Part shown: positions 13,512 to 23,139 of the stretch, in pieces
How the letters are laid out: each line of letters opens with the position of its first letter
Numbering within the stretch: position 1 is the first letter of the stretch
Made by a program: the position numbers and the translations under genes
Notes under the pieces: model-generated
Told to the model about the DNA's origin: nothing
Seen by the model: only the letters and a program-made list of their open reading frames with translations
The model's database searches: none
DNA from: a virus
Reading direction: 5' to 3' (one strand)
Virus record (IMG/VR): IMGVR_UViG_3300030109_001017
Coordinates: 583 to 34,813 of that record
DNA: 34,231 bases

Positions 13512-16500
13512 ATGGCTCAGACATATACCAGACAAAGTTCAATAGCAGATGGCGATACAATAACTGCTGCACTTTTTAACAACGAATACAACCAACTTTT
13601 AAATGCTTTTAGTTACTCTTCAAGTAGTGCATCATCTACAGGACACAGACACGATGGTACTGCTGGACAAGGTGGTAACGTACATACTATTGGTGATTTA
13701 GACTTCCTTAATAAAATTGTTGTTGATAGTACTAATAATAGATGGGGTGTCTTTGTTGAAGTATCTAGTGCTGCCGTAGAACAAATAAGAATACAAGACG
13801 GAGCAATAGTACCTGTAACAGACAATGATATAGATTTAGGTACAAGCTCTTTAGAGTTTAAAGATGGTTATTTTGATGGTACAGTCTATGCAGACGCTAT
13901 AAACTTTAACGGTACTGCAATTTCTTCTACAGCAGCAGAGTTAAATATATTAGATGGTGTAACAAGTACCGCATCAGAGTTAAACATAATGGATGGAGAC
14001 ACCAGTGCTACTTCTACAACATTAGCCGATGCTGATAGAGTTGTAGTTAATGACGGTGGTACAATGAAGCAAGTTGCTCTTACTGACTTTGAAACTTACT
14101 TTGAAAGCTCTATAGATACTATAGCAAACTTTGAAGTTACTACAGAACTACAAACTCCACTTATTGCATTTACAGATGGTGATGATGCTATTCAAATTGC
14201 AGACGGTGGTGGAGTTACAATGGTTGCTGGTCTTACTTCTACAGCATCGGCAAACTCATTAGGAGCTACAAGTTTTAATGATGCAGATATTACTAATGTA
14301 GGAGATATTCAACTTGATTCTATTACAGGTGACGGAGATACTAATACTTCAATTACATTTAGTGGATCAGATGTAATAACTATTGCAGCAGGAGGAGACA
14401 ATCAAGTTACATTTACTAACGGAGCTATTGTACCTTCAACAGATAACGACATAGACTTAGGAACAAGCTCAACAGAGTTTAAAGATGCTTACTTTGACGG
14501 CACAGTTACTACAGATGCTTTAGTTGCAGATACTGCAGACATTAATGGAGGTACTGTTGACGGTGCTATTATTGGTGGTGCAAGTGCTGCAGCTATTACA
14601 GGTACTGCTATTACTGGTACAAGTTTTGTAATTGGAAGTGCTGATATAAATGAAGCAGAACTAGAAACTATTGATGGAGTTACTGCAGGAACTGTAGCAG
14701 CTTCAAAAGCTGTAGTTGTCGATTCTAATAAAGACATTGGAAGTTTCCGTAACATTACTCTTACAGGAGAACTTGATGCAGCTACATTAGACATTAGTGG
14801 TGACGCAGATATAGACGGTACTCTTGAAGCTGATGCAATTACTATTGGTGGTGTAACTTTAGCAGAAACAATTAGTGATACTGTAGGTGCTATGGTAACA
14901 AGTAATACTGAATCAGGTATTACAGTAGCTTATCAAGACGCAGACAATACTTTAGACTTTACAATTGGTACACTTAACCAAGATACAACAGGTACAGCAG
15001 CAGTAGCTACAACAGTTACTATTACAGATAACGAAAGCACAAACGAAAATAATGCTATTGTTTTTACATCAGGTGGAGACTTAGACGGTGGTAACTTGGG
15101 TTTAGAATCAGATGGTGATTTAAAATATAATCCAAGTACAGGAACTCTTTCTGCAACTAACATTTCAGTTAGTGGTACATTTAGTACAGTAAACTCTGTT
15201 ACAATGAACGCTAACAACGCAGTAGTTTTTGAAGGATCTACAGCAGATGCACACGAAACTACACTTTCAAGTATAGATGCTACAGGTGATAGAACAATAA
15301 ATCTTCCTAATGTGTCAGGTACGCTTCCAGTATTAGCGGCTGCATCAGCTACTCAAATTAGTTCAACACCAGAAGAACTTAATATACTTGATGGAGCTAC
15401 TGTAGTTGTTGGAGAAATAAACGCACTAGACTTAGGTTCTACAGCAGTCGGTACAGCTATTGCTTCTAAAGCAGTCATATTAGATTCTAACAAAGATTAT
15501 ACAGGTATTAGAAACTTAACTATTACAGGTGAACTAGATGGTGCAACTCTAGATATTTCAGGAGATGCTGATATAGATGGTACTACTAACCTAGATGTCG
15601 TAGACATTGATGGTGCTGTTGATATGGCTACAACTCTTGCAGTTGCAGGTAATGTAGACTTTAATGGTGACTTGGATGTTGATGGAACTACAAATCTTGA
15701 TGTTGTTGATATAGATGGAGCTGTTGATATGGCTTCTACATTAGCAGTAACAGGTATAGTTACACTAACTGATGATTTGATTATTGGTGATGGCAAAACA
15801 ATCGGTTCTGCTTCAGACGTAGATGCTATGACTATTGCTTCTAATGGACAAGTAACATTTACACAAACACTTATTGGTACAGCTTTAGATATTTCAGGTG
15901 ATGCAGATATTGATGGAACTTTAGAAACTGATGCACTAACTATTAATGGTTCAGCATTAAATTATAAAGCTTTTGGTACTTCTTCAATTATGCTTGGAGA
16001 CAATGCTACAGGAACTATTGATGCTGCTAATTATAATACTGGTGTAGGTGTTGATGTTTTTGCAGCTTTAACATCTGGTGATAATAACACAGCAGTTGGT
16101 TTTGCAGCATTAGATGCTAATACTACAGCAAGTTTTAATGTTGCTGTAGGTACTGAAGCTTTGACAGCAAACACCACGGGAGAACAAAATGTTGCTGTTG
16201 GTCACGAAGCGTTAGAAGCAAACACAACAGCAGAAGGAAATGTGGGTATTGGTATGAGAGCTTTACAAGCTAATACAACTGGAGCTTCTAATACAGCAGT
16301 AGGACAACAAGCCTTACTTAATAACACCACAGCATCTAATAACTCAGCTTTTGGTAAAAATACTTTAGTTGCAAACACAACAGGTCATTCAAATGTAGCA
16401 GTTGGTAAAGATGCTCTTACTGCTAACACAACAGCAAACTTTAATGTTGCGGTAGGTGTAGAGGCTTTAGAAGCAAATACAACTGGAAGTGAAAATACTG

Positions 16501-17801
16501 CTATGGGTATTCACGCTATGAAAGCAAATACTACAGGCAGTACAAATGTAGGTATTGGTACTTCTGCTTTAGATGCTAACACTACAGGCTCTAATAACAC
16601 AGCAGTCGGCGGTAGTGCTTTGGGAGCAAACACAACCGCTTCTAATAATACTGCAGTTGGACAAATAGCTTTATCAGCAAACACAACTGGAGCTAACAAC
16701 GTAGCCGTTGGTATGAACTGTTTAAATGCAAACACAACTGGAGCTAACAACGTATCCGTTGGTGTGTCTAGTCTAGGATTAAACACAACAGGTACACGGA
16801 ATGTATCAATAGGAGATTCAGCTTTATACAATAATACGGTATCAGACAACACAGCTTGTGGTTTTCAAGCTTTAACAGCAAACACAACAGGTGCGCAAAG
16901 CACAGCAGTTGGTAAAGATGCTGGAGTAGCTATTACAACAGGAAGCGGACATACAGCTATTGGTTTTAGTGCTTTAAAAGCTGCAACAACAATAGACTAT
17001 GGTTTTGCATTAGGTTATGAAGCTGGTGCAGCTAATACAAGTGGTACAAACAATACTTATGTTGGAACTTTTTGTGGAGATTCTGTAACTACTGGTGGTG
17101 ATAACACTTATGTTGGATATCAAGCTGGTGCTGGTACTACAACTGGCGGTGCAAATGTAGCAATCGGTAAAGGTGCTTTTGATGTAAATACTACTGGAAA
17201 CAATAACGTAGCAATTGGTCAAAATGCTTTAGGTGCATCAACTGGTGGTGGAGATTTAGTAGCTGTTGGAACTGCTGCTGGAGATACTTTAACTGGCGGT
17301 GGTAATAGCGTCATTATTGGTTCATTAGCAGATGGATCAGGAGTAAACATAAGTAACGAAATAGTAATCGGTTATAATTCTACAGGTAAAGGAGCTAACA
17401 CAGGATTTATAAATCCTAATGGTGGTGCAGTTTATCAAGGTAATAATTCAACTACTTGGTCACAAACTTCTGATATAAGAATTAAAAAGAATATTACAGA
17501 CAATAGTGATGGGTTGAATAAAATTAATAATATTCAAGTTAGAAACTTTGAATATCGAACTAAAGATGAAATAAAAGAACTTTCACCTGAATGTGCAATT
17601 CAAAAAGAAGGTGTGCAGTTAGGTGTAATTGCTCAAGAAGTACGAGATATATTACCTGAAATTGTAAAAGAAGAAACAACTGGATGTTTGAAAATTGATC
17701 CAGATAATTTAACTTGGTATTTAGTTAATGCAGTAAAAGAACTCTCAACAAAAATTGAGGAATTAGAAAACAATAAATGTAAATGTAACGAGGAAAAATA
17801 A
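13512..17801 (+). CDS. Long tail fibre with YadA-like repeats and S74 chaperone
   Basis: A 1429-residue receptor-binding fibre. Residues 1-110 form a virion-attachment part (TYTRQSSIADGDTITAALFN). From about 100 to 840 there are repeats such as DNDIDLGTSS-EFKD-YFDGTV, AAELNILDG and LDISGDADIDGT. From about 850 to 1290 a 17-residue unit close to ALxANTTGxxNxAVGxx runs about 25 times, like the left-handed coil of trimeric adhesin heads. The end is an intramolecular chaperone of the S74 family: Ser1320 in SDIRIKKNI, then GLNKINNIQVRNFEYR and GVIAQEVRDILPEI, with a final coiled coil. Such domains help trimer folding and cut themselves off at the Ser-Asp bond. DNA-level repeats allow length change. 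Confidence 0.9.
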   Translation: MAQTYTRQSSIADGDTITAALFNNEYNQLLNAFSYSSSSASSTGHRHDGTAGQGGNVHTIGDLDFLNKIVVDSTNNRWGVFVEVSSAAVEQIRIQDGAIVPVTDNDIDLGTSSLEFKDGYFDGTVYADAINFNGTAISSTAAELNILDGVTSTASELNIMDGDTSATSTTLADADRVVVNDGGTMKQVALTDFETYFESSIDTIANFEVTTELQTPLIAFTDGDDAIQIADGGGVTMVAGLTSTASANSLGATSFNDADITNVGDIQLDSITGDGDTNTSITFSGSDVITIAAGGDNQVTFTNGAIVPSTDNDIDLGTSSTEFKDAYFDGTVTTDALVADTADINGGTVDGAIIGGASAAAITGTAITGTSFVIGSADINEAELETIDGVTAGTVAASKAVVVDSNKDIGSFRNITLTGELDAATLDISGDADIDGTLEADAITIGGVTLAETISDTVGAMVTSNTESGITVAYQDADNTLDFTIGTLNQDTTGTAAVATTVTITDNESTNENNAIVFTSGGDLDGGNLGLESDGDLKYNPSTGTLSATNISVSGTFSTVNSVTMNANNAVVFEGSTADAHETTLSSIDATGDRTINLPNVSGTLPVLAAASATQISSTPEELNILDGATVVVGEINALDLGSTAVGTAIASKAVILDSNKDYTGIRNLTITGELDGATLDISGDADIDGTTNLDVVDIDGAVDMATTLAVAGNVDFNGDLDVDGTTNLDVVDIDGAVDMASTLAVTGIVTLTDDLIIGDGKTIGSASDVDAMTIASNGQVTFTQTLIGTALDISGDADIDGTLETDALTINGSALNYKAFGTSSIMLGDNATGTIDAANYNTGVGVDVFAALTSGDNNTAVGFAALDANTTASFNVAVGTEALTANTTGEQNVAVGHEALEANTTAEGNVGIGMRALQANTTGASNTAVGQQALLNNTTASNNSAFGKNTLVANTTGHSNVAVGKDALTANTTANFNVAVGVEALEANTTGSENTAMGIHAMKANTTGSTNVGIGTSALDANTTGSNNTAVGGSALGANTTASNNTAVGQIALSANTTGANNVAVGMNCLNANTTGANNVSVGVSSLGLNTTGTRNVSIGDSALYNNTVSDNTACGFQALTANTTGAQSTAVGKDAGVAITTGSGHTAIGFSALKAATTIDYGFALGYEAGAANTSGTNNTYVGTFCGDSVTTGGDNTYVGYQAGAGTTTGGANVAIGKGAFDVNTTGNNNVAIGQNALGASTGGGDLVAVGTAAGDTLTGGGNSVIIGSLADGSGVNISNEIVIGYNSTGKGANTGFINPNGGAVYQGNNSTTWSQTSDIRIKKNITDNSDGLNKINNIQVRNFEYRTKDEIKELSPECAIQKEGVQLGVIAQEVRDILPEIVKEETTGCLKIDPDNLTWYLVNAVKELSTKIEELENNKCKCNEEK

Positions 17802-17802
17802 A

Positions 17803-18150
17803 ATGGCAGTAACAAAAAAAATGACTAAAGCTGTACCTTATGAAGATGCTAACAGCAAGGTAGCTAAATGGCATTTAGAAATGACATACGAAAACGATAG
17901 TGAAGGCGATGCAACATATTACAAAAGTGTGTTTAAGCATTTTGTAGATCAAGCATATACTGACTATGTTGACGGAAGTGCTAAAACTAACTTTACACTA
18001 CAGGCTAAAGGATCTTTTAGTTTATCAGACCTCACAGCACTTTGCCCAGTTTCACAATGGGATGCAATCTTTGCTAGTCAAGTAGACTCAGTTATTACTA
18101 ATCCAGTAGTGAATCCTACAGCAGACGAATCTTTTTCAGTACCTAGTTAA
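17803..18150 (+). CDS. Small protein after the fibre, unknown (115 aa)
   Basis: The gene starts 1 nt after the fibre stop; GAGGAAAAATAAA before the ATG serves as ribosome-binding site. The protein has a short basic start (MAVTKKMTK), a central region KWHLEMTYENDSEGDATYYK, HFVDQAYTDYVDG, and a C-terminal part LCPVSQWDAIFASQVDSVI. Mixed alpha/beta, soluble, no signal or membrane segment. The spot between a fibre and an oxygenase suggests a fibre assembly or host-recognition accessory, but no family is recognised. Confidence 0.6.
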   Translation: MAVTKKMTKAVPYEDANSKVAKWHLEMTYENDSEGDATYYKSVFKHFVDQAYTDYVDGSAKTNFTLQAKGSFSLSDLTALCPVSQWDAIFASQVDSVITNPVVNPTADESFSVPS

Positions 18151-18151
18151 T

Positions 18152-18835
18152 ATGGCTACTCAAATTCACGGTATGCCTAGTGTTTTTGTATTAGAACACG
18201 ACATACCAGAAGAGATGGTGACAGATCTTAATACCTACTTAGATGTTTATCTAAAAGAAAAAGGTCGTAAGTCACTAGCAAGTACACTTGTTGGACAGAT
18301 ACAACATGGACAACAACTGTTAATGGATCATAACGATGAAAAGGTTGTAGAGTTTACTAACATGTTATGTGGACTAGGAGCTGAGTATATTAATAGATTT
18401 TCTCAAGCTACTGGTGCAACTTACAAGACTAACAAGCGTGTAGAAATAGATGAACTTTGGTCAGTACATAGCTACGAAAGAGACTACAACCCAATACATA
18501 GTCATGGAACTAAAACACTAATGGGTATCTCTTGTACTACTTGGACTAAAGTACCACAGCAAATATTAGATCAACCTACAGCAGGTACATCCGAATATAA
18601 TCTATATAACGCTAGTGGAGATTGTGACGGCTACTTAGCTTTTCAGTATGGACAAAATCACGTTACAGATGTAGAGATTTTAAAACCTCCACAGAGCTTT
18701 GTAATACAACCACAGGTAGGAAAGCTCTATATGTTTCCAAGTTGGTTACAACATATGGTCTATCCTTTTCAAGGTGAAGGTGAACGTAGAACAGTAGCAG
18801 CTAATTTAAATTGTTGGGATATGCAGGTAGCATAA
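18152..18835 (+). CDS. 2OG-Fe(II) oxygenase-like protein
   Basis: A 227-residue protein matching by eye the phage/bacterial 2OG-Fe(II) oxygenase family often annotated in marine phages. The first metal-ligand region is YNPIHSHGTKTLMGIS (His116 and His118), the distal histidine is His201 in FPSWLQHMVYPF, and Arg212/Arg213 in GERRTVAANLN would bind 2-oxoglutarate. The beta-strand pattern between them (YLAFQYG, FVIQPQVGKLYMFPS) fits a double-stranded beta-helix. HxH replaces the common HxD, so the iron site needs checking. Members hydroxylate proteins, nucleic acids or small molecules; the substrate here is unknown. The gene lies among virion genes, so a virion protein is a candidate target. Confidence 0.75.
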   Translation: MATQIHGMPSVFVLEHDIPEEMVTDLNTYLDVYLKEKGRKSLASTLVGQIQHGQQLLMDHNDEKVVEFTNMLCGLGAEYINRFSQATGATYKTNKRVEIDELWSVHSYERDYNPIHSHGTKTLMGISCTTWTKVPQQILDQPTAGTSEYNLYNASGDCDGYLAFQYGQNHVTDVEILKPPQSFVIQPQVGKLYMFPSWLQHMVYPFQGEGERRTVAANLNCWDMQVA

Positions 18836-18836
18836 T

Positions 18837-19076
18837 ATGGACATGGAAATGTGGAATGTATTGCTTACTATTGTTATAGCTCCAATAGTCTATAGCATAC
18901 GACAGAACTTTGTAGAGCTTAAAAGAATTGATGTACTTCTAAACAAGACGAGAGAAGAAGTGGCTAAAAACTACGTTACTAAAGATGAAATGGAAAGTAA
19001 TACGGATCGTGTTATTCGTATGCTTAATAAACTTGAAGCAAAACTTGACAAACTTTTTGAAGTTAAAACTAACTAG
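18837..19076 (+). CDS. One-TM coiled-coil protein, holin- or spanin-like shape
   Basis: A 79-residue protein: one hydrophobic segment at residues 6-20 (WNVLLTIVIAPIVYSI), then a long charged coiled coil (KRIDVLLNKTREEVAKNY; NTDRVIRMLNKLEAKLDKLF). This shape recurs in the gene at 32549-32899. Similar small phage proteins are annotated as holin-like or haemolysin XhlA-like, but length and topology alone do not prove it. It starts 1 nt after the oxygenase stop. Confidence 0.6.
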   Translation: MDMEMWNVLLTIVIAPIVYSIRQNFVELKRIDVLLNKTREEVAKNYVTKDEMESNTDRVIRMLNKLEAKLDKLFEVKTN

Positions 19077-19084
19077 GAATTAAT

Positions 19085-21331
19085 ATGGCACGGAAAAGAT
19101 ATAAGAAGAAGAGAGCTGATTATCGTAAGGGTGGTCGAGTTTCTTTAAAGCACGGAGGAAGACCTCAACGTAAAGATTTTAACGATGCAGATCAATATAG
19201 AAATGCTTTAGATAATTGGGCCAGCGATCCTGCTCACTCTGTTAGGCAAACATCTCCACAAAGAACTACTCCAGAAAGAATGGCGGAAATATCTGCAATG
19301 CCAGGAGTTCCTTCTCCTACAGGTATTAAATCTATTGATGAATATAACGTAGGACTAGCTACTCCTCCAGAAGATAATAATTTAATAGCTACCCCTACTA
19401 AAACACAAACTACTATAGAACGCGGACAAGATAGAAAAGTTACTGGTGGCAGTTCAAATAAACAACCTAAAGTAAATAAACCACCTGTAATAAAACTCCC
19501 TACAGATAAAGAGCGTTTTGAAATGGAACGTGGAAAAAGAATTATATCTTCTGGTCAAACTGCAGAAAATATAGCAGCAGGAAAAATACCAGCAGGAGCT
19601 ATTCCAAAGCCAGAAGTTGTTAAAATAGATTCTAGTGCGCCAGGAACTCAAGCTACAGCAGAAACAATAAGTCCAGTATCGCCAGTAACTGCTGAACAAA
19701 TTCCAACAGCTGCTCAAGAAACTACAGCACAAGTAACGAATGTTGCTCAAGCAGAAGCTCCACAACAAATTACAGCCTCTCAAATACAACCAACAACAAT
19801 AACAGAGCCTACAGTTGTTACAGGTGTTACAGGTACAGTAAGTGACGATGCTATAGCACAAGCTGCTGAAGTAGAAGATGTTCCTTTAATAGAAGGAGCT
19901 GAAGTTATAATTAAAGAAGGAGCTTTAGCTGAAAGAGTAGTTGGAACTCTTAGTCCTCAAGCTATGGCTACAGCAGCTCAAGCAGCAGGAACTACGTTGT
20001 CAAGAGTTACTAGAGCTAAAAGACAATTAAGAAACGCAGGGATATCAGAAGATTCTATTACAGCGTTAGGAAACGATCCAGAAGCTCTTGAAGCTCGTTT
20101 AATGGATTTAACTCAAGAAGAGCGTGGAGTTATTGGAGATCTTCCAGAAGAAGCTTTAGTATCTAACCAACTCGACAGTCTTTTAAAAGGTTTAGAAAAT
20201 GGAGAGATACCTACTTGGGCTAGTCCTGCTGTATCTGCAGTAGAACAAATGTTAGCTCAAAGAGGCTTAGAAGCTTCTACAGTAGGACAAGAAAATTTAT
20301 TTAATGCTATAATACAGTCTGCTGTTCCTCTTGCACAATCTAATGCACAAGCTATACAACAAAGTGTAGCTCAGACTAAAGACATTGAATCTAGAGAAGA
20401 ACTTGCTAATGCTCAAATGAGACAACAAACAGCGTTACAAAATGCTTCTAATGTGTTTCAAATGGATATGGCACAGTTTAGTGCAGACCAACAAACAGAA
20501 CTGTCAAACAGTAAGTTTTTACAAACTGTAAGTTTAACTGAAGCAAATAATGACCAGCAAGCTGCAATACAAAATGCTCTTATATTATCTCAAAGTAATT
20601 TAGCAGAAGCTAATATGAGACAGCAGATGTCTATACAAAATGCAAAAACTTTTTTAACAATGGACATGGCTAATTTAAATAACGAACAACAAGCTTCTAT
20701 GGTAACTGCACAGTATCAACAACAAACTTTGTTATCTAATCAATCTGCAGAAAATGCCGCAAAACAATTTAATGCTACTAGTGAAAACCAAACTAATCAG
20801 TTTATGGCAAGTTTAAATAATCAAATAAATCAGTATAATGCTACTGCTATGAACCAAGCAAAAACAATAAATGCTCAAATGCAGAATGCAGCTAACGCTA
20901 GAAACGCAGATAGGATTAATGATGTTAATAAAGCTAATACAGCTATGTTAAATCAAACAGCTCAGTTTAACGCACAGATGGATTTTAACAGAAACCAATG
21001 GAATGCGGCCAACAAGCAAGCAGTAATAAACTCTAATGTTAATTGGAGAAGACAAGCTAATACTGCCAACACAGCGGCACAAAATGCAGTAAATCAACAA
21101 AATGCTCAAAATGCTTTTGGTTTATCTCAATCAGCTTTATCGTTTCTTTGGCAAGAATTAAGAGACCAAGCAGATTATGATTTTAAATGGGCTAATAATA
21201 ATGCAGACAGAAAGATGCAAGCTATGGTGGCTGCAGCAAGTGCTGAAGGTGATGCCGCTGCAAATTGGTCAACTAATTATGAAAAAGCAGCATCAGTAGT
21301 AGATACAATATTTGGATCAGGAGGAAAATAA
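19085..21331 (+). CDS. Probable internal virion (ejection) protein A, 748 aa
   Basis: The N-terminus is strongly basic (MARKRYKKKRADYRKGGRVS, then KHGGRPQRKD). Residues 100-260 are Pro/Thr/Gln/Ala-rich and likely disordered, including IPAGAIPKP at 168-176. Residues 270-400 are a helical domain. From about 415 to 680 comes a long Gln/Asn/Ala-rich, heptad-like array with near-repeats such as NAQMRQQTALQNA, NMRQQMSIQNA and NNEQQASMV. Compact C-terminus with LSFLWQELRDQADYDFKW. Long helical, low-charge proteins like this are usual for podovirus internal core proteins ejected with DNA. The upstream start motif GGAATTAAT gives weak ribosome binding. Confidence 0.65.
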   Translation: MARKRYKKKRADYRKGGRVSLKHGGRPQRKDFNDADQYRNALDNWASDPAHSVRQTSPQRTTPERMAEISAMPGVPSPTGIKSIDEYNVGLATPPEDNNLIATPTKTQTTIERGQDRKVTGGSSNKQPKVNKPPVIKLPTDKERFEMERGKRIISSGQTAENIAAGKIPAGAIPKPEVVKIDSSAPGTQATAETISPVSPVTAEQIPTAAQETTAQVTNVAQAEAPQQITASQIQPTTITEPTVVTGVTGTVSDDAIAQAAEVEDVPLIEGAEVIIKEGALAERVVGTLSPQAMATAAQAAGTTLSRVTRAKRQLRNAGISEDSITALGNDPEALEARLMDLTQEERGVIGDLPEEALVSNQLDSLLKGLENGEIPTWASPAVSAVEQMLAQRGLEASTVGQENLFNAIIQSAVPLAQSNAQAIQQSVAQTKDIESREELANAQMRQQTALQNASNVFQMDMAQFSADQQTELSNSKFLQTVSLTEANNDQQAAIQNALILSQSNLAEANMRQQMSIQNAKTFLTMDMANLNNEQQASMVTAQYQQQTLLSNQSAENAAKQFNATSENQTNQFMASLNNQINQYNATAMNQAKTINAQMQNAANARNADRINDVNKANTAMLNQTAQFNAQMDFNRNQWNAANKQAVINSNVNWRRQANTANTAAQNAVNQQNAQNAFGLSQSALSFLWQELRDQADYDFKWANNNADRKMQAMVAAASAEGDAAANWSTNYEKAASVVDTIFGSGGK

Positions 21332-21332
21332 A

Positions 21333-22538
21333 ATGGGATTACTAGGCGCACTCTTTAAACCTTTTAAAAAATTAGTTAAAAAAATTGGTAAAGGTATTAA
21401 AAAAGTTGTTAAAAAAATAGGAAGGGCTGTTGGAAAACTTGGTATTGTAGGACAAATAGGCATGATGTTTTTAATGCCCTATGCAGCAGGAGCTTTAGGA
21501 AGTTTTTTTGGTGCTACAGGAAAGTTAGCAAGCTGGGGAAATACTTTATTAAAAGGATCTGGAATAGCTTCTAAAGCTTTAGGACACACTTTAAATGCAA
21601 TTAATACTGTAGGAACAATGGCAGGTAAAGTATACACAGGAGTTACAGATACTATTGGAAAAGCTTTTGATGTTGTTACAGGAAAAGCTAAAATAGGAGA
21701 TGTTGGAAAAGCACTACAAGACACAGTTACTGGTGTTACAGAAAGTACTAAACTAATGAGTCCTGAGTATTTAGAAGCTCAACAAGCTTTAAGTGCTAGT
21801 GCAAAAGAAGCTACTAAATCTTTAGTAGAAAAAGGAATGCAAGAATCTTTAAAAGATTTTCCTACTATAGGAGAAAGCGCAATACCTAAACCACAACAAA
21901 TAACTTTAGACGATGTATTAGAACCTGTTGAAAAAATAAAAACAAATTTAATGAGGAAACCAACTGTTCCAAAAACTCCTCCTATAAATCAAATTTTAGA
22001 TACTTATAACACTAACACATCACAAAAACTTACACAGTCAGTATCTTCAATAGTAGCAAGAAGTCCTGAAGAAGCAGCTATGTTTCCTTCAGATGTAGGT
22101 GATCTTGTTTTAAATACAGAACAAAAACAAGACACGTTGCTCGGTAAAGCAAAAGACTTTGTTACAGAAACTTTTGGAGAAATAAAAGATGATGTTGTAG
22201 AAGAAGGAAAACAAAAAATAAAAACGTTTGCTAAAAATAAAACTATGGAGTTCTTAGGATTTAAAGAAGGGCAAGAAGGTGTTCAGGGAGAAAACGGTTC
22301 TTATAATGGCTCTATGATTCCAATGTTATCTAGAACGGACTCAGGAATAAACTTTACAAACTCTGCAACAATAGATGCTTTTGCTAAACAAGGAAACAAT
22401 CACTTAGCTTACAGCATGGCTAATCTTGGACATGTAGGCAATATCTTTGATAGGTATAACAATCCAGTTGCAAACGAACAAATGACAAGTTATTACTTAG
22501 CACCTAATATAAACAAACAACTAGCAGGAGCAAGCTAA
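21333..22538 (+). CDS. Probable internal virion protein B with cationic N-terminal helix
   Basis: A 401-residue protein; GGAGG 9 nt before ATG 21333 decides the start. Residues 5-36 (LFKPFKKLVKKIGKGIKK and onward to GRAVGKLG) make an amphipathic helix with lysines every three to four positions, as in membrane-active peptides. A hydrophobic Gly/Ala-rich region follows (38-120; GQIGMMFLMPYAAGALGSFF). The rest is a charged, partly disordered tail with AIPKPQQITLDD at 183-194. A protein that inserts into the cell envelope during DNA ejection is a reasonable inference. It overlaps nothing and abuts the next gene directly. Confidence 0.6.
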   Translation: MGLLGALFKPFKKLVKKIGKGIKKVVKKIGRAVGKLGIVGQIGMMFLMPYAAGALGSFFGATGKLASWGNTLLKGSGIASKALGHTLNAINTVGTMAGKVYTGVTDTIGKAFDVVTGKAKIGDVGKALQDTVTGVTESTKLMSPEYLEAQQALSASAKEATKSLVEKGMQESLKDFPTIGESAIPKPQQITLDDVLEPVEKIKTNLMRKPTVPKTPPINQILDTYNTNTSQKLTQSVSSIVARSPEEAAMFPSDVGDLVLNTEQKQDTLLGKAKDFVTETFGEIKDDVVEEGKQKIKTFAKNKTMEFLGFKEGQEGVQGENGSYNGSMIPMLSRTDSGINFTNSATIDAFAKQGNNHLAYSMANLGHVGNIFDRYNNPVANEQMTSYYLAPNINKQLAGAS

Positions 22539-23138
22539 ATGGAAATGGAACAGTATAGTCAGGAAGGTGTAGACGCAATAGTAAACGCAGGTAAACCTAT
22601 TCCTGGACAGTCTTTAACAAATAATCCAGAAGAGCCTTATGCATGGGAAGGCCCTACAGAGTTTACTAAGTTTAAAGAAGCTTTAGATTATGTAGCTGCT
22701 GAATTGTTACAAGAAGATGTATATACTGCTGTAGTGCTTGCTCTTGGAGATGGAGTAACTGTAACTGATATGGCTACTCAAATAGGCTATGTAGGCTTTA
22801 GAGAAGGTAAATGGAATCCTGATTTAATGTTAATGTTAATGGAGCCATTAATGTATTTATTAATGTCTTTATGTGAAAAGGCAGGAATACAATATAGAGT
22901 CGATAGTGAAGACAATCTAGACGAAGAATCTGATCAGAGTTTATTAGAACAAAAAGCTAAGAACATAGCTGAAATGACAAAAGCTAAAATGGAAAAAGCT
23001 TCTGGTATTCCTGCAGGAGCAATACCTAAAGACATAGAAGCTAAACTTGAACAGATTGAAATACCGCAAGAAAGTTTATTAGCTAAAGCTGAACCTGCTC
23101 CAGAGCAACCTGAAAGCTTATTAGAAAGAGGACAATAA
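22539..23138 (+). CDS. Probable internal virion protein C, 199 aa
   Basis: The gene starts directly after the previous stop codon. Residues 40-120 form a hydrophobic helical domain (FTKFKEALDYVAAELLQ; NPDLMLMLMEPLMYLLMS). An acidic segment follows, then a repeat-like tail with IPAGAIPK (157-164), IEIPQESLLAK and EQPESLLERG. The AIPK motif is shared with the two proteins encoded upstream. Unknown family. Grouped here with the ejection proteins because of position and the shared motif. Confidence 0.55.
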   Translation: MEMEQYSQEGVDAIVNAGKPIPGQSLTNNPEEPYAWEGPTEFTKFKEALDYVAAELLQEDVYTAVVLALGDGVTVTDMATQIGYVGFREGKWNPDLMLMLMEPLMYLLMSLCEKAGIQYRVDSEDNLDEESDQSLLEQKAKNIAEMTKAKMEKASGIPAGAIPKDIEAKLEQIEIPQESLLAKAEPAPEQPESLLERGQ

Positions 23139-23139
23139 C

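Noticed and set aside
13613-17222. Several long leftward frames inside the fibre gene
   Set aside because: They are antisense shadows of the repetitive, AT-rich fibre sequence; Ser/Val/Pro-rich products without starts or ribosome-binding sites.
16070-17330. Possible CRISPR-like array because of regular 51-bp repeats
   Set aside because: The repeats are degenerate, in frame and encode the fibre's adhesin-type units; there are no conserved repeat/unique spacer blocks.
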